From Dactylorhiza incarnata (taxonomy: Eukaryota > Streptophyta > Magnoliopsida > Asparagales > Orchidaceae), in the NCBI GenBank assembly GCA_033032865.1, contig JAWHQI010000267.1:1692501-1756500 (forward strand): a stretch of DNA of 64,000 bases, given 5' to 3'. The stretch's first letter is position 1. Each line of letters opens with the position of its first letter. A program made the position numbers and the translations under genes. Below are positions 56,269 to 64,000 of this stretch, one piece after another. The notes below the pieces were generated by a model. It searched no databases, was not told the DNA's origin, and saw nothing but the letters and a program-made list of their open reading frames with translations.

Positions 56269-57137
56269 TGTTGAAACCAGAAAACTGGCTTCGACGTTCG
56301 CAACGGGTATGCAGCTAACCCTTACTTCACCTGGGCCAGAACACGTGACGATTGCTAAGAGCCAAAAGACCCTACACCTACGAAGACCTGAACAAACCCC
56401 TTAAGCTGCAGCGAGGAGGTCACACCACAAACCCGGAAGATCAAAGGGAGCTTCCCCTCCCAAGCCAATGCTATGTATGGGTGCCCTTGAGAGCACTAAG
56501 AAGACCTCACTATCAACCCTAGTTGACAGACGGATGGAGTGCTTGCTCATAAGTCACACACGCGGGAGAGGAGAAGAAGAGGTGTCCCTTCACAAGGTGC
56601 CCATGAGGATCTATTTATAGACTTCCTAAGGTTGGGCTGCAGATAGCCAAATTTTGTTATCCGCAGCTCAACCACGAACCCAAACGACCGATACAAGAGA
56701 GGGGGCGAGTGGGAGACGAGACGTCCACTCTCACCCTTGCTGAGAGCTGGGTGAGGGGACCAAGGTCCACCAACTGAACTGGGCGAGTGGACCTCACAGT
56801 CCACTCAGCTAACCGGGTGAGTGGACTATAGGTCCACCCGACCAATCGCCCGGGGTGAGTGGACGTTAGGTCCACTCGCCCAAATGCCTGGGGCGAGGTC
56901 CACTCGACCCCTGCTGGGGCGAGTGGACCATGGGTCCACTCGTCCAAGTTGAGAAGTGGTCCACTTCCCTCCTCCCGGACGCATGGTCCACTCGTCCAAG
57001 TTGAGAAGTGGACCTAATAGGTCCACTTCCCTCCTCCCGGACGCTTTTCTCGGTCTCGATTGCCTCCGACTAGTCGATTCACCAGTCACGGCCACATTCA
57101 CCACCCACCCTGGTCTCGACGAATTACGGGTTATACA
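56269..57137 (-). repeat. 5' LTR of element 2 (869 bp)
   Basis: It carries ctataaatag (minus, 56611-56620) and a tandem region at about 56780-57030 of cgagtggacc/ggtccactcg inverted motifs, including two near-identical copies of gtccactcgtccaagttgag. It is followed by TSD gtcac at 57138-57142. Confidence 0.9.
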
Positions 57138-57142
57138 GTCAC

Positions 57143-57540
57143 CGCTAACAATTTTTGGACATTCGTAATATCAATACTATCCCTTCATTTTTTTAATCTA
57201 ATGTCATCAAAGTTTATTTATTTATTTTAAAATAATTTAAATTATAATGTCTATCTACGTAATTATGCATCTAAAGAAGTAAAAAATAAATTGTCAAAAT
57301 CAAGTTGTCAAAAACAAATTGTCAAAATCAAGTTGTCAGAAACAAACTGTCAAAATTAAGTTTTAAGGTTGTCGTAACTATTATATTATCCAATCATGTC
57401 TATCAAATCAAATAAATAAACATGACTTTAAAAATAGAAAAGAGAGAAGATATATAGGAGAGAGAGGGGTCACGCATGATGCTACGAGCCTCGGAGTGTC
57501 ATCGGGTCATGACATTGTCGCGGCTGGGTAGTGTCGCCGC
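57143..57540. other. AT-rich non-coding with short repeats
   Basis: aaattgtcaaaatcaagttgtca is repeated in short form two to three times at 57290-57365. There is nothing else recognisable. Confidence 0.5.
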
Positions 57541-57545
57541 CGGTG

Positions 57546-57568
57546 TAGATAGATAGAGAGAGAGAGAG

Positions 57569-57620
<52 letters not shown>
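57546..57620. repeat. (GA)n microsatellite
   Basis: An almost pure ag/ga dinucleotide run of about 75 bases with a gatagata start. Confidence 0.95.
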
Positions 57621-57623
<3 letters not shown>

Positions 57624-58037
57624 AGTCTTGTTTTGGCTAAAGGCCACATACATAGTCGAGGATAAGCTTTTGAAATGAAGTAAGGCAGTTGATACATTTG
57701 GAAGTTAGTTGCATTATTATTGCTTTGAAGTGTATGATTCAAAGCTGGACGACAAAATAATTTTGACATCAATATATCAAAATAATTGATGCGGTGGGCC
57801 ATCTATGTTGATGACAGCTGTCCACATATCGCAGCTTCTAAAATTAATGCCACGTGGTGTGCTTCTCAAATCATTTCTCCGCCTGAAACGGTTTCAACAT
57901 GAATGATTTATATCGTCACGTGGGTGTGGTTCTCAACATGAATGATTTTGTGATTCTGAAAAAAAAAACATATTATTTATTTTTGTAACATAATCATTAT
58001 TGAATCAAATAAAGAGCTCCTTATAAAAAGTTTGGCC

Positions 58038-58069
<32 letters not shown>

Positions 58070-58732
58070 AAGATAAGATAAATAAGTTATATAACTAGTG
58101 CATGAGGGGTCTCCCAAGCAACGACGACAGTGACACGACACGACGAAATCTCACCGCTCGCAGCACCCGAGCGCACAACAAATTGATGCAATTTTATTGT
58201 TAATTATTAGAAACCGACAAAAATAATGGAAATAGAAAATAATCAAATGAAGAGACAAAAGGCAATTTCGAAGGGCCTGAATTAAAAAAGTGGGCCCAGC
58301 TTAGCTGTTCTGAAGTGATTGACTCTAAGCATGCCGGTGGTTATAATATCATTATTAGCACTTACAAAATTATATATATATAAATATCTCTACTCTATAT
58401 AAAAGAATATCAAACCAATTAATTTTAAAGTCGTCGAAATGATTACGGTCGTCGAATCTGGAATGATATTTCATCAGCCGTCGGATCAAATCGCTCTCTC
58501 TAGAAAGTGTAGGGTACCCTACAACATGAAATTACGATTTTACCCCTAAATTTATTGGAAAAAGGAGTCAAATAACTCATTTTCTAATCTCAAAAAATTG
58601 TCAATTGTGAGATTTGAACCCAAGTTTCAATTATGTCAAGCAAAGTTGACAACCATCACATCATATGTTTTTTGTTGAACAACATTGAATTAGGTTATAT
58701 ATATATGTATATAAATATAGATCACCCCGACC
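57621..58732. other. AT-rich non-coding; (AT)n near 58045-58068
   Basis: No coding region or element boundary was recognised. Confidence 0.4.
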
Positions 58733-58860
58733 GAATGTCGCCGCCCCTGCCGAATGTCGCCCCTGCCGAATGTCGCTCCCGCCGAATGTCGCTGCACCTG
58801 CCAAAAAATCATCGTCCCCGCCAAATAACACCGCCCCCGCAGAATGTCACTGCCCGCACG
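58733..58860. repeat. ~18-20-bp minisatellite (gccgaatgtcgc)
   Basis: About six imperfect copies of ccgaatgtcgccgcccctg. The minus frame 58690-58902 reading DIRQGRRHSV-type repeats is an artefact. Confidence 0.88.
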
Positions 58861-59278
58861 GGGGCCCCATGCCCTATCACTCGTGTTAATAAATACAAAC
58901 ACAAAAAATCCTATTATTAAAAATTTAGTGAGTATACTTTAGAAAGAAGATCTTTAATTAACTCATATAGCCATCCTTATAATTCATGTTTATTCGATAT
59001 AATTAGTGGGCCGAACATTAACATCGATAATCTTATCTCAACTAATTATGCCCGCATTAATATTATTCTTTATTTCATTCGATAATATTAGAGTACTATG
59101 TGACATATTAATGTGCATATATAAATCAGGTTGAGCTATTTCTTAATTATCCTTGCAACTCAGATCGATCTTATTTCTCTTTATTCGATATTAATTTGCA
59201 CACCTAATTAATGATTATCTAATATAATCGATTGTTAACTTGTTTTATTGTTTTGCCACAAATGTGTTTTAATATTCT
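58861..59278. other. AT-rich non-coding, no feature seen
   Basis: Sequence between the minisatellite and the LTR of element 3 without recognisable content. Confidence 0.4.
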
Positions 59279-60022
59279 TGTACAACTCCGTATTCATCGA
59301 GTGGGCCCCTAGGCCCCAAAACTCAAAGGATGAACACAGCATCAGGGGGGCATTCGCCCAGGATAGTGGAAGGGGGCGAGTGCAATCCCCGTTCAGCAAG
59401 CACTCGCCCGCCAAGGAGTTCAGATGCACAGGCCCCCAGGCGAATGAGGGGCGAAGCCCAACTCGCCCGAGAGGCCAGGGGTCTAGCGAGTGGTGCCTTC
59501 ACAGACCACTCACATAGTAAGATCTCGCGAACTCAGTGCGCAGGAAGTCTGGCGAGTGGTGCCTTCACAGACCACTCGCTCATAGGTGAATTTACCTAGG
59601 TACCCTTTGTGGATTGCCAATAGCCCTTTAGAACAACGGAGTTTGGCTGTTAGCAGACCAATTTAGGGTGCGTTTAGTAAAAACAAAATGCAGAATTAAG
59701 CTATTTGCAGACTAGAGTAGAAAAACTATAAATAGACCCTTAAGAGCACCTTGGAAGAGACCCGGTCTTTGGGCTTCCTCCTCCTCTGGTTAAATTTGGT
59801 TGGCTTCTAGTGCCCTCCAAGGTGCTCGGTTTAGCATTGGTTTGGGAGGAAAAGAACTCTAAGATCTTCTGGGTGTGTGGTGAGACCTCCTCGCTGCAGC
59901 TTTGGGTCTGTTCATCTTTCTTCATCAATAGTCAAGTGAGCCAGTGAGGAATAAGTAGGTGTAGGCTACAACCCCATGTGGGTCTTAACTCCTCTAGAGA
60001 CCGGTTGACGGTTTCATCAACA
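59279..60022 (+). repeat. 5' LTR of element 3 (744 bp)
   Basis: It contains a two-copy repeat gcgagtggtgccttcacaga (59487 and 59553) and a ctataaatag box at 59726-59735. Confidence 0.82.
59726..59735 (+). promoter_or_regulatory. TATA box of the element 3 LTR promoter
   Basis: ctataaatag is identical to the box in element 2 and lies about 290 bases before the LTR end. Confidence 0.6.
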
Positions 60023-60079
60023 TTTATGATGCGGTGAGCGTGGACTGTAGCCTACACAAGAAAATCTCAAGCTGAGCTT

Positions 60080-60512
60080 CATGGATGGAGGTGAAGAGGA
60101 TAGATCCGACCCAAGCCACTCGCCACCACTCGCGAGTGGGGTAACGATGGGAAGGTTTGAGGACTTCAAGCGGGAGGTCCTGCAGACCTTGCAACTCGCA
60201 TTCTCCACCTGAAGCGAGTTCGAGACACCCGCGGTTCCGATGGTGGCATCCCAGGTGATAGGCGAGAACGCTCCAGATCAGCGACCTGGGAAGGAAGCAA
60301 TGGCGAAAGGGAGCGGGCGCGATCTGCCCGGACGACAGATATTCCCCAGCCCGACGAGTGCTGAGGTCTGTGAATGGACTCTGCGAGATCATACCACTCG
60401 CCGAGTAGGGGAGGGGTGTCCATTTTGCGAACTGATCATCTCTGTCCCGGTTCCAGAGGGGTTCAGGGAGACGGACATGTTCAACTACACCAGAGATATA
60501 AGTATATGTTAA
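60080..60512 (+). pseudogene. Gag of element 3 (N-terminal remnants)
   Basis: About 60080-60210 reads MDGGEEDRSDPSHSPPLASG, then VTMGRFEDFKREVLQTLQLA before a stop, aligning to the start of the element 1 Gag. A second frame (60240-60512) ends GCPFCELIISVPVPEGFRET and DMFNYTRD, aligning to GSPFCELILSAPVPEGFRGP. After that the similarity stops abruptly near 60505, where unrelated sequence and the arrays begin. The Gag core downstream is lost. Confidence 0.82.
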
Positions 60513-60560
60513 ATTGGTATAAGTTTGTTTTTCTTTTCTGTTATGTTCATATGATGTGCT

Positions 60561-61180
60561 GGAATGCTAGGGTGCCCCAGATCGATTCCGCTGCCAGACT
60601 CTCATTAGACGGTTGGTCAGGTTGATCTCTGAAGAGGCTGACAAGGAAATGTTGAGCTGGAGTACCCCGAATCAATTATGATGTCGGGCTCTCATTAGAC
60701 GGTGGGTCAGATTGATCTCTGGAGAGGCTGGCATGGTAATGTTTAGCTGGAGTGCCCCAGATCAATTTCTCTGTCGGGCTCTCATTAGCCGGTGGGTCAG
60801 GTTGATCTCTGGAGAGGCTGACAAAGTAATATTTAGCTGGAGTGCCCCAGATCGATTTCGCTGCCAGACTCTCATTAGTCGGTGGGTCAGGTTGTTCTCT
60901 AGATAGGCTGGCAAGGTAATGCTGAGCTGGAGTGCCCCAGATAAATTCTGTTGTCGGGTTCTCATTAGCCGGTGGGCCAGGTTGATCTCTGGAGAGGCTG
61001 ACAAGGTAATGTTGAGCTGGAGTGCCCCAGATCAATTCCGTTGTCGGGCTCTCATTAGACGGTGGGTCAGGTTGATCTCTAGAGAGGCTGTCAAGGTAAT
61101 GTTGAGCTGGAGTGCCCCAGATCAATTCCGTTGTTGGGCTCTCATTAGATGGTGGGTCAGGTTGATCTCTGGAGAGGTTG
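60561..61180. repeat. 90-bp minisatellite in element 3, ~7 copies
   Basis: The unit is gctggagtgccccagatcaa, ttccgttgtcgggctctcat, tagacggtgggtcaggttga, tctctggagaggctgacaag, gtaatgttga. The minus frame 61125-60676 is open with a 30-residue period (SLSRDQPDPPSNESPTTELI). The element is on plus, so this antisense frame is likely chance. Confidence 0.92.
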
Positions 61181-62030
61181 ACAAGTGAAAGGTTGTGACA
61201 TGGCCCCGAGCAGACGCACTGACCAGGCTCTCACCTAATTGGCAGGGTCGTATGCTCACTCGGTGGCAGGTTGTGAATGAACAGCCCCGAGCAGACCCGC
61301 TGATCAGTCTCTCATCTAGGTGGCAAGGTCGTAGGCTCACTCGGTGGAAGGTTGAGAAAGAAAGTATGTGAACAAGAATGGACCCGAGCAGACCCACTAA
61401 CCAGACTCTCACCTAGCTGGCAGGGCCATAGGCTCACTCGGTGGCAGTTTGTGAATGAATAGCCCCGAGCAGACCCGCTGACCAGGCTCTCATATAGCTG
61501 GCAGGGTCGTAGGCTCACTCGGTGGCAGGTTAAAAAATAAAGTATGTGAACAAGAATGGCCCAGAGCAGACCCACTAACCAGGCTCTCACCTAGCTGATA
61601 GGGCTGCAGGCTCACTCGGTGGCAGGTTGTGAATGAATAGCCCCGAGCAGGCCCGCTGACCAGACTCCCATCTAGCTGGCAGGGTCGGTGGCAGGTTGAG
61701 AAAGAAAGTATGTGAACAAGAATAGCCCCGAGAAGACCCGATGACCAGGCTCCCATCTAACTGGCAGGGTCGTAGGCTCACTCAGTGACATGTTGTGAAA
61801 GAATGGCCCCGATCAGACCCGCTGACCAGGCTCCCATCTAGTTGGCAGGGTCGTAGGCTCACTCAGTGGCAGGTTGTGAAAGAATGTCCCCGAGCAGACC
61901 CGCTGACCAGGCTCCCATCTAGCTGGCAGGGTCGTAGGCTCAATCGGTGGCAGGTTGAGAAGGAAAGTATGTGAACATGAATGGCTCCGAACAGACCCAC
62001 TGTCCAGGCTCTCACTAGCTAGCAGGGTCG
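61181..62030. repeat. ~80-92-bp minisatellite in element 3, ~10 copies
   Basis: The unit is ccccgagcagacccgctgac, caggctctcacctagctggc, agggtcgtaggctcactcgg, tggcaggttg, then one of two tails (tgaatgaatag, or agaaagaaagtatgtgaacaagaatgg). The tails alternate, making a higher-order repeat in the middle. Confidence 0.9.
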
Positions 62031-62712
62031 GGGGGCACACAGAGGTAAGGTAAACATCATAACCTGAGCTGATCCCAGTGGCTGGCGGGACGGGAAGTCG
62101 TTCTGAAGGAAGTGCGAAAAGCAAATTGGGATGAGAAGACAAAGAAGAAGGAAATCTGAGAAAGGGAAGTATCCCAACCCGAGGTATGCGAGTGGGGTCC
62201 ATCGAGAGGGGCACTCACCCGACGAATGCACCCGGGGTTTCAACCTACCTCAAGGGGCATAAGAATCATTCGAGACGAGGCATGCTCTCGGCAAGGTCAC
62301 GCTCCCGATAGAATCATCGCGACCACCTAAGCACTAAAAGGGTATGTGCGTGCGCGGATGGGCTACGACCATGTGGCGCACCTATGGGGCGAGATTTCCT
62401 TAGTCATGGCCCAGGATTAGGGGTCGGCGGTGCGCGAGTGCGCAAGTACGTGAACGAGTGTGCGAGAGCGCGTATGGCGTCATACGAGTGTCCGAGTTGT
62501 TAGCGAGTGGCAACAAGTAAAGCAAAAAATGGAGAATAAAAGAGACTTGGTCAACAAATACTTTTCATTTCATTGCAAATAGATTTCGTTTACAATACGG
62601 GGGTCTCGCCCCTGACATGGGTTGTAACAAAAAAAAAGAGCGGAAAAGACTTCAGAGGGAGTCGTCGGACTTCTACTGAAGGACCCGCTGCTTTCGCCTG
62701 GAGGATGGATGG
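62031..62712. other. Unclassified tail of element 3
   Basis: 62340-62510 is rich in gcgcgagtgcg motifs. 62500-62700 is mixed and non-coding. No LTR was recognised. Confidence 0.4.
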
Positions 62713-62831
62713 TGTTGGGTCCAGTGTTCCTTCACTTGACCCATAGCGCCTTTCTGTTGATATAAAGATCAAGTTGCGCCTTCACCAATAATTCGGGATT
62801 TTGGTCGAGTTGGTTGCGCTGGGTCCTCTCA
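62713..62831 (+). repeat. 119-bp miniature LTR, first copy
   Basis: It starts tgttgggtccagtgttcctt and ends gggtcctctca. It is nearly identical to 63039-63157. A degenerate primer-binding site TGGTATCATAGG follows at 62834. Confidence 0.85.
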
Positions 62832-63038
62832 ATTGGTATCATAGGAGGTTGCGGGTTCGAGACCGGGGGGGGGGCGCTGATAATTCCTGAAATTCTCTCT
62901 ACCTGTGTGGGTCCTGGCGGGTCAGGCGGCCGCAGCCATGTGTCAAGCCACCTCTGAGCTTGCGGGCCATGTGGAGCACCTCTGAGCTTGCGGGTCGTGC
63001 TGGACGCCGGGGTGGGGGGGGGGGGGGGGGGGGGGGAT
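62832..63038 (+). mobile_element. TRIM-like internal segment (207 bp)
   Basis: Between the two 119-bp LTRs lie a tRNA-Met-type primer site (62834-62845), about 150 non-coding bases with a two-copy cacctctgagcttgcggg motif, and a G-only tract (about 63012-63036) that can act as polypurine tract. This is the layout of a terminal-repeat retrotransposon in miniature. No TSD was seen, because the right LTR runs on into a second unit. Confidence 0.75.
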
Positions 63039-63157
63039 TGTTGGGTCCAGCGTTCCTTCACTTGACCCATAGCGCCTTTCCGTTGATATAAAGATCAAGT
63101 TGCGCCTTCACCAATAGTCCGGGCTTTTGGTCGAGTTGGTTGCGCTGGGTCCTCTCA
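63039..63157 (+). repeat. 119-bp miniature LTR, second copy
   Basis: It serves both as the 3' end of the miniature unit and as the 5' LTR of the gag-carrying unit to its right. Confidence 0.85.
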
Positions 63158-63159
63158 AT

Positions 63160-63320
63160 TGGTATCAGAGCAGGTTGATTTTATCTTATTTTCAATTTCT
63201 TACACCTGATACTCAATTGCCCCTTTCAATTGGTATCAGAGGAGGTTGATTTTATCTTATTTTCAATTTCTTGCACCTGATACTCAATTGCCCCTTTCAA
63301 TTGGTATCAGAGGAAGTTGA
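63160..63320 (+). repeat. Three tandem tRNA-Met primer-binding sites, 71-bp period
   Basis: TGGTATCAGAGC at 63160 is repeated as TGGTATCAGAGG at 63231 and TGGTATCAGAGG at 63302. Each lies in a 71-bp unit containing gattttatcttattttcaat and acctgatactcaattgcccc. Only the first sits at the usual place beside the LTR. Confidence 0.92.
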
Positions 63321-63398
63321 TTTTTTTTCCCACAGGCTAACACCTGAAATCACAAAGACCACCTAGTTCTTAAATTTGTTTTTAAAAGGCTTTTCAAA

Positions 63399-64000
63399 AT
63401 GGCACAAGCAGATTTTCTATTCTCAGATCCACCTATATGTAATTTGGATAGTTTTTCTTTATGACAAATTAGAATTAAGTTATATATGAATGTCATAGAT
63501 GAAAATATTTACAAATCTGTTTTGACAGGATTTTCTTCCTCAATCTCTTCATCTGATCAAGAAAAACTGAAAAGTGTCAATGCAAAGGCTATGCATATAT
63601 TGGCCCAATCAATGTCAAAAGACATTTTTCAAAGAATTGATGATTGCACATCAGCAAGGAGCATTTGGAACTCCCTCTCTAGGATGGTAAATGAACCCTC
63701 TTCTACTTCTTTCACTAACTGTATTTATGATGCAGAACCATCAACCAAACTAAGTGAAGAAGAAAAAGAAGAAGAACACAGAGCTAGAGCTTTCTGCATG
63801 ATGGCCATATATGGTTCATACCAAAATCCAGATGCAAAAGCTGAAACAAAAAAGATAAATGAGGTAATTTCAATTCACAACCCTACCTCTACAAATTATA
63901 AATCTGTCTTTAAGATAACATTTACAGATTCAATAAAATCAAACAAAGAAATTAAAAAGAAGTTAACAAACATAAACTATTTAACTTCTGTAAATAATAA
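63399..64000 (+). pseudogene. Copia-type gag (UBN2-like), one stop, cut by window end
   Basis: The ATG at 63399 opens MAQADFLFSDPPICNLDSFS. Codon 22 is TGA (DSFSL*QIRIK), where this family usually has Trp, so a single G-to-A type change may have broken it. The rest of the frame is open to the window edge. The segment NAKAMHILAQSMSKDIFQRI then DDCTSARSIWNSLSRM matches the UBN2/gag domain of Ty1/copia elements. Then comes an acidic SEEEKEEEHRARAF stretch and a tail I do not recognise. It belongs to the unit starting with the LTR at 63039. Pol, if any, lies outside the window. Confidence 0.75.

Larger units (their letters stand above)
52452..57137 (-). mobile_element. Gag-only LTR retrotransposon, element 2
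   Basis: LTRs 52452-53141 and 56269-57137 (tgttgaaaccag...ttataca on plus) are flanked by exact GTCAC. On minus, TGGTGCGGTGAGCG (56264 downward) follows the 5' LTR, then a broken gag (about 56200-55420). Two minisatellites fill 55170-53330, and a purine tract gaaaaaagcggggattg precedes the 3' LTR. No pol is present. The primer site, purine tract, LTR ends and gag tie it to element 1, but its arrays have quite different sequences. Confidence 0.9.
59279..62712 (+). mobile_element. Gag-only LTR retrotransposon, element 3 (3' end not found)
   Basis: Plus-strand relative of elements 1 and 2. The LTR 59279-60022 starts tgtacaactccgtattc, like the sense start of the others, and ends ggtttcatcaaca. 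Next come ttta and TGATGCGGTGAGCG (one change from the shared primer site), then broken gag (60080-60505). Two tandem arrays (60561-62030) and about 680 bases of unclassified sequence follow. No second LTR is visible before the copia-like unit at 62713. The order LTR-gag-arrays is the same as in the complete copies. The right boundary is set by the next element and is not proven. Confidence 0.75.

Noticed and set aside
60561..62030. CRISPR-like array
   Set aside because: Repeats are contiguous, diverged 80-92-bp units without unique spacers, in a plant retroelement.

Overview
The window is nuclear DNA of a flowering plant. It contains tRNA-primed LTR retrotransposons, an RTE-clade LINE, Tourist/Harbinger-like and hAT-like non-autonomous DNA elements, and one intron-containing host gene. 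The species cannot be fixed from the sequence; a monocot is a guess only. No rRNA gene, tRNA gene, organelle block or CRISPR array was seen.

The one convincing host gene is a homologue of IRE1, the ER-membrane unfolded-protein-response kinase/endoribonuclease, on the minus strand. Exon 1 (34196-34455) encodes a signal peptide. Exon 2 (15435-15639) and exon 3 (13786-15353) encode the luminal domain, the membrane helix and the kinase N-lobe. Exon 1 and exon 2 join in phase across an 18.6 kb intron. The rest of the kinase and the RNase domain were not found at lower coordinates, so the gene either runs past the left edge or is broken.

Layout. 1-11.9 kb: repeat fragments, then a degenerate Ty1/copia element (about 4.0-10.2 kb) split by a 5'-truncated RTE LINE with a 16-bp target-site duplication (TSD). 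12.0-13.4 kb: a Tourist-like element with a GT-rich microsatellite. 13.8-34.5 kb: IRE1, whose intron 1 holds a pol-deleted Ty3/gypsy element (16174-19203), a short-LTR non-coding element (22185-24255) and a copia element (25905-31559) that itself carries a hAT-like MITE. 34.7-41.3 kb: MITEs, a LINE fragment and decayed LTR pieces. 41.4-51.9 kb: a Tourist-like element nested in another one, then a tandem array of about 390-bp units derived from that outer element's end, broken by three later insertions. 52.4-62.7 kb: two more members of a gag-only LTR family. 62.7-64 kb: a miniature-LTR copia-like unit and the start of its gag.

The most interesting content is a family of three related pol-less LTR elements (46477-51245, 52452-57137 and 59279 onward). 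They share a primer-binding sequence and a Gag, and each has built its own minisatellites. Two have exact 5-bp TSDs, so they inserted as units; a partner element must have supplied reverse transcriptase. All boundaries, TSDs and splice joins were read by eye from the sequence. Family names rest on recognised protein and terminal motifs, not on database searches.
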